Shown here in pieces: positions 21,123 to 30,154 of a stretch of 64,000 nt of DNA. A program made the translations under genes and the position numbers. The stretch is from contig NZ_JAOEBG010000004.1 in NCBI RefSeq assembly GCF_029836165.1, forward strand, positions 186,001 through 250,000, given 5' to 3'. This DNA comes from Pseudomonas sp. GD04091 (GTDB lineage: Bacteria; Pseudomonadota; Gammaproteobacteria; Pseudomonadales; Pseudomonadaceae). Each line of letters starts with the position of its first letter. Position 1 is the stretch's first letter. The notes under the pieces are model-generated. The model searched no databases. It was not told the DNA's origin and worked only from the letters and a program-made list of their open reading frames with translations.

Positions 21123-21607
21123 TGTGCGTCCTCGGCCTGGTACAGCCCGGAGCGGCCGCCGGATTTGTGCAGCAGGCGCATCCAGTCGATCTGCAGGCTG
21201 CGATCGACGGCCTTGCACATGTCGTACAGGGTCAGGGCGGCGACACTGGCGGCAGTCAGGGCCTCCATTTCCACACCGGTGACGCCCTTGAGGGTGCAGC
21301 GGGCGATGACCCGTACCGAATCCGGCGGCACGGCCTTGAGCTCCACACTGACCGCACTGAGCAGCAGCGGATGACACAGCGGGATGAGCTCGTGGGTACG
21401 CTTGGCGGCCATGATCCCGGCAATGCGCGAGACCGCGAAGACATCGCCCTTGGGGTGGCCCCCGGCATTGATCAGGGCGAGGGTTTCCGGCTTCATGCGT
21501 ATCCAGGCTTCGGCGACCGCTTCGCGGCGGGTGTCGGTCTTGTCGGTGACATCGACCATGTGCGCGTGGCCGCGGCTGTCCAGGTGGGTCAGTGGGGTGT
21601 CGTTCAT
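21119..21607 (-). CDS. moaC: Cyclic pyranopterin monophosphate synthase MoaC
   Basis: 162 aa, normal length. The motifs [45 protein letters not shown] and [13 protein letters not shown] are those of MoaC, which converts the MoaA product to cyclic pyranopterin monophosphate. MoaA is not in the window, so this set supplements genes elsewhere or depends on them. The ATG overlaps the stop of the LysR gene upstream (4 bp) and its stop overlaps moaD (4 bp), giving a lysR-moaC-moaD operon. Confidence 0.95.
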   Translation of the reverse strand: MNDTPLTHLDSRGHAHMVDVTDKTDTRREAVAEAWIRMKPETLALINAGGHPKGDVFAVSRIAGIMAAKRTHELIPLCHPLLLSAVSVELKAVPPDSVRVIARCTLKGVTGVEMEALTAASVAALTLYDMCKAVDRSLQIDWMRLLHKSGGRSGLYQAEDAQ

Positions 21608-22524
21608 GGCGTCTCCAGGGGCAGGCGGTTGGCGGCGGCGTCCGGGCAGAGCAGGGCGCGGGCTTCGGCGAAGCATTGTTCGGCCAGGGCCGAGCGGGGC
21701 TCGCTGCGTCGCAGCAGCAGGCCGACCGGCGCATGGATGCTGGCGCCGCTGATCGGCAGGATGCGGATGTGCTCGCTCAGCCCCTCCAGCCCGTGATCCA
21801 GTGGCATGATCGCGCAGCACAGGCCGGCGCAGACGCCCTGGATCAGTTGGTAGGTCGAATCGCTTTCGAGGATCGACTGTGGGTGCAGGCCGCGACTGCG
21901 CAAACTCAGGTCGATCGCCTGGCGGTAGTGCATGCCCTGGGACAGCAATCCCAGCGGCAGCTTTTCCAGCGCCTCCCAGCTCAGGTCGGGCGTGGAAAAC
22001 TGAAAATGCCGGGTGTCGAACAGCAAGCCCATGCGCGTGGCGCCCAGTTCGATAACCTCGAAGTAGTTGCGGTTGATCCGGTCGAGGTAGCAGATGCCCA
22101 GGTCCAGCTGGTTGCGGCTCAACGCGTCGGTCACCTGTTCCGAGCTCAGCGAGGTCAACTGCACCTGCAGTTGCGCATAGCGCTGGATCAGCGGCTTGAG
22201 CAAGTCCATCAGTTGGAAGCTCGACAACGGCACCATGCCGATACGCAGGCTGCCGACCAGCCGCCCACGACAATTGGCGGCTTCGGCCTGGAGGCCGTCG
22301 TAGGCGGCGAGCAGGGTGCGGGTCCAGGCCAGGATGCGTTCACCGGCCTCGGTGAAACCTTCGAAGCGCTGGCCACGGGTCACCAGCATCAGGCCCAGCT
22401 CTTCCTCCAGATTGCGCAGGCGCATGGACAGGGTCGGCTGGGTGATATGGCACAAGGCGGCGGCCTGACCGAAGTGACGCGTCTGGTCCAGCGCGATCAG
22501 GAACTTGAGTTGTTTGATATCCAT
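21604..22524 (-). CDS. LysR-family regulator of the molybdenum-cofactor block
   Basis: 306 aa. The helix-turn-helix is in [36 protein letters not shown] at residues 1-40; the effector domain starts near [15 protein letters not shown]. It is the first gene of the lysR-moaC-moaD operon and is divergent from moaB-moeA. Two direct copies of CTGATAGAGCxGGCT lie in the shared 243-bp promoter region and a relative sits upstream of the FdhF/YdeP gene, so this protein is the obvious candidate to bind them. That regulatory link is inference; no ligand can be assigned. Confidence 0.88.
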   Translation of the reverse strand: MDIKQLKFLIALDQTRHFGQAAALCHITQPTLSMRLRNLEEELGLMLVTRGQRFEGFTEAGERILAWTRTLLAAYDGLQAEAANCRGRLVGSLRIGMVPLSSFQLMDLLKPLIQRYAQLQVQLTSLSSEQVTDALSRNQLDLGICYLDRINRNYFEVIELGATRMGLLFDTRHFQFSTPDLSWEALEKLPLGLLSQGMHYRQAIDLSLRSRGLHPQSILESDSTYQLIQGVCAGLCCAIMPLDHGLEGLSEHIRILPISGASIHAPVGLLLRRSEPRSALAEQCFAEARALLCPDAAANRLPLETP

Positions 22525-22635
22525 GGTGCGCCTTGCCGGTAAGTTGCAATCGGGAACACGGCGCGGATGCCATGTTTCAAGGCAGCGAAAAGTAAAGTGA
22601 AGATTAAATAGCGTCCAATGGGAAATAACGAATAA

Positions 22636-22726
22636 CTGATAGAGCGGGCTGATGATGATCCCCTGATAGAGCTGGCTTATTATGCGGTTCGTATTATCGA
22701 TTGGACGCGCTGTGCTGCCCGCTCTA
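22636..22726. promoter_or_regulatory. Direct repeats in the lysR/moaB divergent promoter
   Basis: CTGATAGAGCGGGCT at 22636-22650 and CTGATAGAGCTGGCT at 22663-22677 match at 14 of 15 positions and start 27 bp apart. The second copy continues as GGCTTATTATGC (22674-22685), which matches GGCTTATTACGC upstream of fdhF. An inverted half-site GCTCTA lies at 22721-22726, about 40 bp before the moaB ATG. This is a candidate LysR operator. Confidence 0.5.
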
Positions 22727-22767
22727 GTTTTCTCGTCAGTTTTGTTGAATATCAGAGTGCCGAGAAA

Positions 22768-23307
22768 ATGAGTGTCAAAGTCGACGCCGTATTTGTTCCG
22801 CTGAATGTCGCCGTGTTGACCGTCAGCGATACCCGCACGTTCGAAACGGATACCTCTGGCGAGTTGCTGGCGACCCGGGCGGTGGACATGGGCCATCGCC
22901 TGGTGGCCAGGGCGTTGCTCAAGGACGACCTGTACCGGATTCGCGCTCAGGTGGCGAACTGGATCGCCGACGATGGCGTGCAGGTGGTGCTGATCACCGG
23001 CGGCACAGGTTTTACCGGGCGCGACAGCACCCCGGAGGCGGTCAGCTGCCTGCTGGACAAGGTTATCGATGGCTTCGGCGAGTTGTTCCGCGCCCTGTCG
23101 ATCCTCGACATCGGCACGTCGACCGTGCAGTCCCGCGCCCTGGCAGGCCTGGCCAACGGCACCCTGGTGTGCTGCCTGCCGGGCTCGACCGGGGCCTGCC
23201 GTACCGCCTGGGAGGGCATCCTGGTCGAGCAGCTCGACGCCCGCCACCGTCCTTGCAACTTCGTGCCGCACCTGAAGGCCGCGCCACTCTGCGAGCCACG
23301 GCCATGA
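22768..23307 (+). CDS. moaB: Molybdenum cofactor biosynthesis protein MoaB
   Basis: 179 aa with the MoCF-biosynthesis fold: NVAVLTVSDTRTFETDTSG, LITGGTGFTGRDSTPEAV and CLPGSTGACRTAWEGI. MoaB/MogA proteins adenylylate molybdopterin before molybdate insertion, the step preceding MoeA. It overlaps moeA by 4 bp (ATGA). The promoter is shared with the divergent LysR gene. Confidence 0.93.
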   Translation: MSVKVDAVFVPLNVAVLTVSDTRTFETDTSGELLATRAVDMGHRLVARALLKDDLYRIRAQVANWIADDGVQVVLITGGTGFTGRDSTPEAVSCLLDKVIDGFGELFRALSILDIGTSTVQSRALAGLANGTLVCCLPGSTGACRTAWEGILVEQLDARHRPCNFVPHLKAAPLCEPRP

Positions 23308-24500
23308 GCGCTCTGATGGCCGTCGACGACGCCCTGGCGCAGCTGCTGGCGTTGGCCAGGGCGGCGCCGCTGGAGGGCGTGGAGCAGCTACCCCTGCGCC
23401 AGGCCGATGGGCGCGTGCTGGCCGAAGGGCTGCGGGCGGGGATCGATCTGCCGCCCTGGGCCAACAGTGCCATGGACGGCTACGCCATGCGGCTCGACGA
23501 CCTGGCGACGGGCCCGTTGCCGGTGTCGCAGACCGTGTTTGCCGGGCAGGCACCGGAGCCGCTGCGGCCGGGCACCTGCGCGCGGCTGTTCACCGGGGCG
23601 CCGGTGCCCGCCGGCGCCGACTGCGTGCAGTTGCAGGAAAACTGCGAGGTGGACGGGCAAGGGCGAGTGAGTTCGCTGACGCTGCTGCGCAGAGGCGACA
23701 ACATTCGTGCGCAGGGCAACGAGATCCGCGCCGGCGCTGCGTTGCTGGCGGCCGGGACAGTGCTGGACCCCATCGCCCTTGGGGTGCTGGCGTCCCAGGG
23801 CATCACCCAGGTGCCGGTGCTGCGCCGGCCGCGAGTGGCCTTGCTGTCCAGCGGTGACGAACTGGCTGCACAGGGCGCGCGCCTGGCGCCCGGACAGATC
23901 CACGACAGCAACCGGGTGCTGCTGTCGGCGCTGCTCGCACGCCTGGGTTGCGAGGTGATCGACCTGGGCTGCCTGCCCGACGATCCGCAGCACATCCGCG
24001 CGGCGCTGCTCCAGGCAGCGGGGGCGGATCTGATCGTCAGCAGCGCGGGGGTATCGGTGGGCGATGCCGACTGCATCGGCACGCTGCTGCGCGAGTCTGG
24101 CGAAGTGCGACTGTGGAAGCTTGCCATCAAGCCTGGCAAGCCCTTCACCTTCGGCTATATCGACCGCGTGCCGTTTCTGGGCCTGCCCGGCAATCCGGGC
24201 TCGGCGCTGGTCACCTTCCTGCTGCTGGCGCGGCCGTATCTGCTGGCGCGCATGGGGGTGGCGCGGGTTCAGCCCATGCGCATGCCGGTCGTGGCAGGGT
24301 TTGCCTGGCCGAAGCCCGGCAAGCGCCAGGAGTATCTGCGGGTACGGCTTGACGGGGGGCGGGCGCGGTTGCTGGAGAACCAGAGCTCGGCGACCTTGCT
24401 CAGTGCCGTCGAGGCCGATGGGCTGCTGGAGGTGCCGGCGGGGGAGACGTTCGAGGCGGGTGATGTGTTGGACTTTATTGCTTTTGCCGGGGTGTTTTAG
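23304..24500 (+). CDS. moeA: Molybdopterin molybdenumtransferase MoeA
   Basis: 398 aa. Family motifs in order: PPWANSAMDGYAMR, ARLFTGAPVPAGADCVQ, VALLSSGDEL, GQIHDSNRVLLSALL, IVSSAGVSVGDADC and the C-terminal domain from about residue 320. MoeA inserts molybdate into adenylylated molybdopterin. It works directly with MoaB encoded just upstream. It is the last gene of the pair; a long perfect hairpin follows about 95 bp later. Confidence 0.95.
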   Translation: MSALMAVDDALAQLLALARAAPLEGVEQLPLRQADGRVLAEGLRAGIDLPPWANSAMDGYAMRLDDLATGPLPVSQTVFAGQAPEPLRPGTCARLFTGAPVPAGADCVQLQENCEVDGQGRVSSLTLLRRGDNIRAQGNEIRAGAALLAAGTVLDPIALGVLASQGITQVPVLRRPRVALLSSGDELAAQGARLAPGQIHDSNRVLLSALLARLGCEVIDLGCLPDDPQHIRAALLQAAGADLIVSSAGVSVGDADCIGTLLRESGEVRLWKLAIKPGKPFTFGYIDRVPFLGLPGNPGSALVTFLLLARPYLLARMGVARVQPMRMPVVAGFAWPKPGKRQEYLRVRLDGGRARLLENQSSATLLSAVEADGLLEVPAGETFEAGDVLDFIAFAGVF

Positions 24501-24593
24501 TGGCGGGTCAGTTCGCGAGTGTTTTTGCCAGCGAAGTTGCGGGCGGCGACGGGGCAGGTGCAACTGACGCGCGTGGCCGCTGCGTGATCTTCT

Positions 24594-24625
24594 GACCCTT
24601 TCGCGGGCTTGCCCGCGAAAGGGTC
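24594..24625. terminator. 15-bp perfect hairpin between convergent genes
   Basis: GACCCTTTCGCGGGC (24594-24608), loop TT, then the exact complement at 24611-24625. It lies between the end of moeA and the end of the Rho_N gene and can serve both strands. The GCGGGC/GCCCGC core is also found in Pseudomonas REP elements, so it may be a REP copy recruited as a terminator. Confidence 0.65.
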
Positions 24626-24687
24626 GGAACAATCAACTTATAGCTAACTGTCAAACAAGCAACTTCAGACTTCGCCGGCGCAACGGC

Positions 24688-25065
24688 TCACGCCGCCTTG
24701 CGCAACGCCTCGATCAGTTCGCCCTTGCGCATGTTCGAGCGGCCCGCGATGTCCTGCTTGCGCGCCCGGTCCATCAGTTCGCGCTTGGTCATGTCTTCCA
24801 GCCGCTGCCCCGGCCGCGGCACGCCATGTCGGGTCGCCACCGCGCGCCGGGCCGAGGACGCGCGCGCCTTGGCCTTCGCCGCCTGGCTGGTCTTCTGCCC
24901 AGACCCGCCTTTGCGCTCGCCGCCGCCTGACTGCTTGTTGACCGTCGCCCAGGCGCGGGCCTCGGCTTCGTCCTTGGGAACCCCCTTGGCTTGGTAGCTT
25001 TCTTCGATATGGTCGGCCTTGCGCTTCTGCTTGTCGGTGTACTTGTCTTTGTCTCCACGGGGCAT
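24688..25065 (-). CDS. Small basic protein with Rho N-terminal (SAP-like) domain
   Basis: 125 aa, rich in Lys, Arg, Ala and Gly. The start MPRGDKDKYTDKQKRKADHI is preceded by AAGGAG. A low-complexity basic middle leads to a Rho_N domain at about residues 90-125 (MTKRELMDRARKQDIAGRSN, then KGELIEALRKA), which binds nucleic acid. Similar small proteins are common in Pseudomonas and sometimes labelled plasmid-stabilisation proteins without proof. The gene is the last of a minus-strand run from ybhP; the upstream secreted-protein gene ends 17 bp away. Confidence 0.8.
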   Translation of the reverse strand: MPRGDKDKYTDKQKRKADHIEESYQAKGVPKDEAEARAWATVNKQSGGGERKGGSGQKTSQAAKAKARASSARRAVATRHGVPRPGQRLEDMTKRELMDRARKQDIAGRSNMRKGELIEALRKAA

Positions 25066-25082
25066 GGGGGTTCTCCTTGGGG

Positions 25083-25511
25083 TCAATGGGTCTGCCAGAT
25101 GCCATTGTTGCGCTCGCAGTCGCTGCGCGCCTGGCCCAGGCTCGGGGTGTCGTAGTAGTAGGTGATGATCCGCGCATCCTTGGCCAGCGCCGGGCGGGTC
25201 GAGGGTTGATCGCGCCCGGCGGCGTCGGGGTTGGCCAGGGTCTCCTGGGTCAATGGCGCGATGCAGCTGCCCACGCTGCCGTCGGCGCAGCGTTCGACCT
25301 TGCGTTTCTGGCTATTGAGCATTTCCTTGCTTTCATTGCTGCAGGACCAGGCGATCGCGTCGGCGGGCATGTTGCCGAAGCTGTAGCAGGTATGCCGCTG
25401 CACCGGCTTTACCGCATCGCTGGACGAGCGGGTGACCACGTCGCAGCCTTGCGCCATGGCCTGTCCGCTTGCCAGGCCGGCCAATAGCGCCACGCACAGA
25501 ACGAACCGCAT
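25083..25511 (-). CDS. Secreted hypothetical protein
   Basis: 142 aa. A signal peptide (MRFVLCVALLAGLASGQAMA, cleaved before QGC) is clear. The mature protein has at least six cysteines (for example QGCDVV, HTCYSF, WSCSN, VERCAD, VGSCIAP and SDCERN), suggesting disulfides in the periplasm. GGGAGG lies about 7 bp before the ATG. I do not recognise the family. It sits 27 bp downstream of ybhN and is probably co-transcribed. Confidence 0.75.
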   Translation of the reverse strand: MRFVLCVALLAGLASGQAMAQGCDVVTRSSSDAVKPVQRHTCYSFGNMPADAIAWSCSNESKEMLNSQKRKVERCADGSVGSCIAPLTQETLANPDAAGRDQPSTRPALAKDARIITYYYDTPSLGQARSDCERNNGIWQTH

Positions 25512-25538
25512 GATGTACCTCCCGGGCCAGAAGGCCCT

Positions 25539-26498
25539 TCAGCGCTTGTCGAGGACCGGCCCAGCCTGTTGGCGCAGAGCCTTGGCGCGCTTTTCCAGAA
25601 TCACGTAGGTGATCACCGCCAGCAACAGCGGGATCAGGTAGTACAGCGTTCGATAGCCCAGCAGCGCGGCGACCAGGGTGCCCTGGCCCAGCTGACCGTG
25701 GAGCAGGGCGAGGAACACCGCCTCCAGCACGCCTAGCCCGGCGGGAATATGCGCCACCACGCCAGCCACGCAGCTGATCAGCAACACCCCCAGCACGGAC
25801 GGGTAGAACAGGTCCTGGGGCAGCAGCACGTGGATCAGCGCCGCCATCAAGGCCCAGTTGCTCGCACCGAGCACCACCTGGCACAGCGCCAGGCGCAGCG
25901 AGGGCAAGGTGATTTCATGTCCGCGCAGATGCCAGGTGCGGCGCCGGGCAAAGGCGCAGGCCAGCAGATAGGCCAGCGCGACCGCCACCATCAGCACGCC
26001 GACCAGGCGCAGGCCGCTTGCTCCCAGCGCCCAGTTTTCCGGCAACTTGACCAAGCCCAGCGCGAACACCGTGCCGGCCAGCAGCAGGTAGCCCATCCAG
26101 TTGGTCAGCAGGCCCAGGGTGAGGATGCGGGTAATGGTCGCGGTATCCAGCCCCAGGCGACCGTACAGGCGGTAGCGCAGCGCGACGCCACCGACCCAGG
26201 TGGTGAAATTGAGGTTGAACGCGTAGCAGACGAACGCCACCGGCAGCACCTGCCGGGCCGGCAGGCGGTGGCCGGTATAGGCGCGGGCGAGCAGGTCGTA
26301 GCTGGCGAACACCAGGTAGCTGCCCAGGGCCAGCAGCAGGCCGAGCACCAGGGTGGTGGGCTTGTAGGCGAGCAGGGACTGGCGCACTTCGTGCCAGTCC
26401 AGGTTGCGCGCCAGGGTGAACAGCAGCACCGGGATCAGCACCAGGAACAGCACGGTGAGCAAGCGCTTGCCCCAGGTCTTCCAGCCGTGGTTGGCCAT
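25539..26498 (-). CDS. ybhN: YbhN/UPF0104 membrane protein (MprF flippase-like)
   Basis: 319 aa with about eight hydrophobic helices. Landmarks are FNLNFTTWVGGVALRYRLYGRLGL and AHIPAGLGVLEAVFLALL, typical of the lysylphosphatidylglycerol-synthase transmembrane family. It has no synthetase domain, so a lipid-translocation or membrane-homeostasis role is inferred. The ATG shares one base with the clsB stop (TGATG). The order ybhP-clsB-ybhN is the same as in E. coli, which supports the assignment. Confidence 0.85.
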   Translation of the reverse strand: MANHGWKTWGKRLLTVLFLVLIPVLLFTLARNLDWHEVRQSLLAYKPTTLVLGLLLALGSYLVFASYDLLARAYTGHRLPARQVLPVAFVCYAFNLNFTTWVGGVALRYRLYGRLGLDTATITRILTLGLLTNWMGYLLLAGTVFALGLVKLPENWALGASGLRLVGVLMVAVALAYLLACAFARRRTWHLRGHEITLPSLRLALCQVVLGASNWALMAALIHVLLPQDLFYPSVLGVLLISCVAGVVAHIPAGLGVLEAVFLALLHGQLGQGTLVAALLGYRTLYYLIPLLLAVITYVILEKRAKALRQQAGPVLDKR

Positions 26499-27700
26499 CA
26501 GGTCTTGCCCTCGTGGTAGTCGACCGGGGCATCGCTGTCTGGTTGCAGCGACCGCAGCCGTTGCCGATGCGCCGGAAACCAGCCGGCGATACGCGGGAAA
26601 TAGCGGGTGATGTGGAAGCCCAGGAAGATCAGTGGCGCGCGCCACCAGTAGCCGCGAACCATGCGCTCCAGGGTCACCGCCTTGCATTGCGTGCTGGCCA
26701 GCTCGCTCAGGTGCTGGTACAGGCCCAGATTGAAGGCGCGGTCGCGGATCAGCAGGTTGGCTTCCAGGTTGAACGACAGGCTCAGCGGGTCGAGGTTGCT
26801 CGAGCCCACGGTGGCCCAGTCTTCGTCGACCAGCGCCACCTTGCCGTGCAGCGGGCGCTGGCAGTACTCGTGGATGCGCACGTTGTCGCGCAACAGGTAG
26901 TTGTAGAGCAGCCGCGACAGGGCGCGAACCCAGCGCATGTCTGGTTGGCCCTGGAGAATCAGGGTCACCGCCACGCCACGTCGGGCGGCGTTGCGCAGCT
27001 CGCGCAGCAGGCGATAGCCGGGGAAGAAGTAGGCGTTGGCGACGACGATGCGCTGGCGGGCCTGGCGGAACGCCTCGAGATAGCGTTCCTCGATGTCGTT
27101 GCGATGGCGACGGTTGTCGCGCTCGACCAGCAGGGCGCTCGCCGTGCCGGCGGGTGTCGTGGCCGGATCGACCCGGCTGGCGGTGTCCAGCACCGGCGCG
27201 AGCATCCGGCAGCTGGAGGCATGCACCTGGGCCACCACCGGGCCTGCGACCGCCACGGCATAGTCCTGCTTGGCCTGGGGGCCGAAGTCGCCCAGGTGGT
27301 CGGCGCTGTAGTTGATCCCGCCGATGAAGGCCAGTCGGCCGTCGATCACCACGATCTTGCGGTGCAGGCGGCGGAACAGGTTGGTGCGCATGCCGGCCAG
27401 CCGCGGCTGTGGATCGAAGGCGTGGAAACGCACGCCGGCGTCGGTCATTGCACGGATGAAGCCATCCGGCAGATCGGCGGTGCCGTAGCCGTCCACCACC
27501 ACCTCCACCCGCACGCCACGCCGGGCGGCGTCGATCAGCGTCTGACGCAAGGGCTGGCCGACCTTGTCGTCGAAGATGATGAAGGTTTCCAGGAGGATTT
27601 CCTCCCGCGCCTGGGCCATGGCCTCGAACACGCGCGGGTAGTACTGCTCGCCGTTGATCAGCAGTTCGACATGGTTGCCGTCGCTCCAGGGCTGCTTCAC
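26498..27700 (-). CDS. clsB: Cardiolipin synthase B
   Basis: 400 aa phospholipase-D superfamily enzyme. Two HKD motifs are visible: HRKIVVIDGRLAFIGGIN (with FRRL before it) and HGKVALVDEDWATVGSSNLD. ClsB makes cardiolipin from phosphatidylglycerol and another phospholipid at the inner membrane. The GTG at 27700 overlaps the ybhP stop by 4 bp (GTGA) and gives the expected N-terminus (VKQPWSDGNHVELLINGEQYY), so it is preferred over an in-frame start 48 bp upstream. Confidence 0.92.
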   Translation of the reverse strand: MKQPWSDGNHVELLINGEQYYPRVFEAMAQAREEILLETFIIFDDKVGQPLRQTLIDAARRGVRVEVVVDGYGTADLPDGFIRAMTDAGVRFHAFDPQPRLAGMRTNLFRRLHRKIVVIDGRLAFIGGINYSADHLGDFGPQAKQDYAVAVAGPVVAQVHASSCRMLAPVLDTASRVDPATTPAGTASALLVERDNRRHRNDIEERYLEAFRQARQRIVVANAYFFPGYRLLRELRNAARRGVAVTLILQGQPDMRWVRALSRLLYNYLLRDNVRIHEYCQRPLHGKVALVDEDWATVGSSNLDPLSLSFNLEANLLIRDRAFNLGLYQHLSELASTQCKAVTLERMVRGYWWRAPLIFLGFHITRYFPRIAGWFPAHRQRLRSLQPDSDAPVDYHEGKT

Positions 27701-28470
27701 AGGGTTACCTCCGCCACCAGCGGCGCATGATCGGACAAGTGCGACCATGGGTACCTGGTGAGCACCCGGGCGTCGCTGGCGTGCGCATTGCGCAGGTAGA
27801 TGCGGTCAAGGCGCAGCAGCGGCAGGCGGGCGGGGAAGCTGCGGGCGGGCTTGCCGAATGCTTCCCGCAGATGCCCGCAGAGCCGCGCGTCGGCCTTCAG
27901 GCGCCAGTCGTTGAAGTCGCCGGCGACGATGACGGGTTCATCCGCTGGCAGGCTGTCGAGCAGCGCCAGCAGCAGCCCGACCTGGCGCTGGCGATGGGCT
28001 TCGCGAAGCCCCAGGTGCACGCAGATGGCGTGTACCTGGTGGTGGCCGGGCACTTCCAGCTGGCAATGCAGCAGGCCACGCTCCTCGTTGCCGTGGATCG
28101 ACACGTCCAGGTTGTCATGGGCGCGGATAGGAAACTTCGACAGCAACGCGTTGCCATGGTCGCCATGGGGGTAGACCGCGTTGCGACCATAGGCGAACTG
28201 CGGCCACATGCTGTCGGCGAGAAACTCGTACTGCGGCGCCTGCGGCCAGGCCGGATGGCGCTGGGCATGATGCCGGTGGCTGCCGTGCACTTCCTGCAGG
28301 AACACCAGGTCGGCACCGGTGGTCCGCACCGCCTCGCGCAGCTCCGGCAGGATGAAGCGGCGATTGAACAGGGTGAAACCCTTGTGCACGTTGAGGGTCA
28401 GCACGGTCAGGCGATGCACCGTGGTGACCTCGTCGATGACGCGGTGCGGGGTGGGCAGGGGCCTGTTCAT
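27697..28470 (-). CDS. ybhP: Endonuclease/exonuclease/phosphatase-family protein YbhP
   Basis: 257 aa. The EEP fold is shown by LTVLTLNVHKGF, LVFLQEVHGSHRHH, VIVAGDFNDWR and HLSDHAPLVAEV, which supply the metal and catalytic residues. It heads the ybhP-clsB-ybhN operon. The substrate (a phospholipid head group, inositol phosphate or nucleic acid) is unknown. There is no signal peptide. AGGGGC precedes the ATG. Confidence 0.87.
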   Translation of the reverse strand: MNRPLPTPHRVIDEVTTVHRLTVLTLNVHKGFTLFNRRFILPELREAVRTTGADLVFLQEVHGSHRHHAQRHPAWPQAPQYEFLADSMWPQFAYGRNAVYPHGDHGNALLSKFPIRAHDNLDVSIHGNEERGLLHCQLEVPGHHQVHAICVHLGLREAHRQRQVGLLLALLDSLPADEPVIVAGDFNDWRLKADARLCGHLREAFGKPARSFPARLPLLRLDRIYLRNAHASDARVLTRYPWSHLSDHAPLVAEVTL

Positions 28471-28726
28471 CGATGCCCCTGCGCACGACCAATGCCCCGC
28501 GGGTCTGCATCACGCCGCGGGTTACGGCGATCCAGGGGCGCAGCAAGGCGGATCTCGCTCATGGCAGCTTCCACTCCGTCCATGTACCTATTCAGTAGCG
28601 ACCGGCAGTGGCTCGCCAGGGTTCAGCGGGATTGACGAATGGGAACCTGAGCCGGCGAAAGCCGGAACTTTGCCCCACCCCCGGCCCTCCACCGGATGTT
28701 GGGTCGGAAAACTGGAGGGGCAGGGC

Positions 28727-29107
28727 ATGAAGTTCGATCGTTTCGCCCAATGGCTGGCCAACTGCAGCGGTCGCCCGCTGGCCTTTGCCATCGCACTGTT
28801 GCTGATCGTCGTCTGGGCCGTGACGGGTCCCTTGTTCCACTTCAACGACACCTGGCAACTGGTGATCAACACCTCGACCACCATCATCACCTTCCTGATG
28901 GTGTTCCTCATCCAGAACACCCAGAACCGCGACAACGACGAGCTGCACATCAAGATCGACGAACTGCTGCGCACCACCCAGCGGGCCCACAAGGCCTTGC
29001 TCGACCTCGAGGACATGGACCCGGCCGAGCTGCACGCATTGCGCAAGCAGTATCAGCGGATGGGCGGACACGATGAGCAGGCACCGTCCAAAGACACCCC
29101 TGACTGA
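28727..29107 (+). CDS. Low-affinity iron permease-family membrane protein
   Basis: 126 aa with two hydrophobic helices (about residues 17-38 and 48-64) and the family motif TWQLVINTSTTIITFLMVFL followed by IQNTQNRDNDELHIKIDELL. Named after yeast Fet4-type low-affinity iron transport; in bacteria the transport function is not firmly shown. The C-terminal half is a cytoplasmic coiled coil. GGAGGGG lies 6 bp upstream of the ATG. It is followed 14 bp later by a ClpP-like gene, so the two are likely an operon. Confidence 0.82.
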   Translation: MKFDRFAQWLANCSGRPLAFAIALLLIVVWAVTGPLFHFNDTWQLVINTSTTIITFLMVFLIQNTQNRDNDELHIKIDELLRTTQRAHKALLDLEDMDPAELHALRKQYQRMGGHDEQAPSKDTPD

Positions 29108-29121
29108 CCCTGGAGGACGGC

Positions 29122-29673
29122 ATGGCCAGACACATCATCCACTACACCGGCCCCATCAATTCATCGACCTGCGGCAACCTGATCAACACCTGTTCCCGGG
29201 CCTTGCAACAGGGCGCCGAGGTGCTGCAGATCAATGTCGCCACCATGGGTGGCGAGTGCAGCTATGGGTTCACCCTGTACAACTTCCTGCGGGCACTGCC
29301 GGTGCCGGTGCACACGCACAACCTGGGCACGGTCGAGTCGATGGGCAATATCCTGTTCCTGGCAGGCTCGCAGCGTACCGCCTGTGCCTGCAGCAAGTTC
29401 CTGTTCCATCCGTTCCACTGGACCTTGCATGGCTCGGTGGACCATGCGCGCATGGCCGAATACGCCATGAGCCTGGACTACGACCTGCGTCTGTATGCGC
29501 AGATTGTCGCCGAGCGCACCGAAGGCGCCAGCGAGGTGCTCGATGTGCCCCGCTACCTGATGGCCTTCCCGCGGATCCTGGGCCCCAAGGAGGCGCTGGC
29601 CACGGGGATGATCCAGGCCATCGACGAGCTGCCGATCCAAGCGGATGCCGTCCAGTGGAGCGTGCATGCCTGA
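29122..29673 (+). CDS. Stand-alone ClpP/crotonase-fold serine peptidase-like protein
   Basis: 183 aa. It looks like a distant ClpP: GEC-YGFTLYNFLRALPVPVHT, the serine region LGTVESMGNILFLAG (Ser73) and a possible catalytic His in FLFHPFHW (His96 or His99). It lacks the ClpP propeptide and the hydrophobic patches that dock Clp ATPases are not obvious. There is no partner ATPase nearby (clpG, 9 kb away, lacks the ClpP loop). It could be an energy-independent peptidase. GGAGG lies 7 bp upstream. Confidence 0.78.
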   Translation: MARHIIHYTGPINSSTCGNLINTCSRALQQGAEVLQINVATMGGECSYGFTLYNFLRALPVPVHTHNLGTVESMGNILFLAGSQRTACACSKFLFHPFHWTLHGSVDHARMAEYAMSLDYDLRLYAQIVAERTEGASEVLDVPRYLMAFPRILGPKEALATGMIQAIDELPIQADAVQWSVHA

Positions 29674-29844
29674 GCGAGGCGGTGGATGACGGCGCGATGG
29701 AGATTGCTGTCGTGGCCTGTGCTGCCACCGGTCCGAAAGCGCCGATCAAGGCTGAGCACTCCTGGCCGGCGAAGGCTCTGAACTACTGCACGGTTGCCCG
29801 GTGCATGCCGTGCCACGTCAACCATCAAGTGAAGGAGATACGAC
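29674..29844. other. Spacer between the ClpP-like and KGG genes
   Basis: I see no gene or strong hairpin here. AAGGAG at 29832-29837 is the ribosome site for the KGG gene. Confidence 0.4.
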
Positions 29845-30051
29845 ATGGCTCGTGATCAACAGAGCGGCCAGCGCGGCGGCAACAAGGAAACCAACCCAGG
29901 CAACTTCGCCAACGACCGCGAGCGAGCGTCCCGCGCCGGTCAAAAGGGTGGCCAGGTCTCGGGGGGCAATTTTGCCAATGACCGCGAACGGGCCGCCGAC
30001 GCTGGGCGCAAGGGTGGCCGCAACAGCCACGGTGGCGGGCGCAAAGCCTGA
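29845..30051 (+). CDS. KGG-repeat stress protein (YciG/con-10 family)
   Basis: 68 aa, hydrophilic, glycine-rich. Two repeats of GNFANDRERAxxAGxKGG are visible (from about residues 19 and 41), the hallmark of the stress-induced KGG family that includes E. coli YciG and Neurospora con-10. The family is usually under general stress control. The biochemical role is unknown. Confidence 0.88.
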   Translation: MARDQQSGQRGGNKETNPGNFANDRERASRAGQKGGQVSGGNFANDRERAADAGRKGGRNSHGGGRKA

Positions 30052-30154
30052 GCCGCGGGCCCTCCTTTCACCGTGCCTGACAATCTTTTGAATTTTCATG
30101 CCCCGGCGCGATCAGTCAAAGAGTCATCCATGGAAAAGAGGAGGGCCTGCGTCA

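Noticed and set aside
28115..28546. Small gene upstream of ybhP on the minus strand
   Set aside because: It overlaps ybhP in another frame, with no family match and no ribosome site.
28640..28726. AlgU-type promoter (GGAACTT) before the iron-permease gene
   Set aside because: The -35-like hexamer is there but the -10 position reads TCCAC rather than TCTGA, so the match is only partial.
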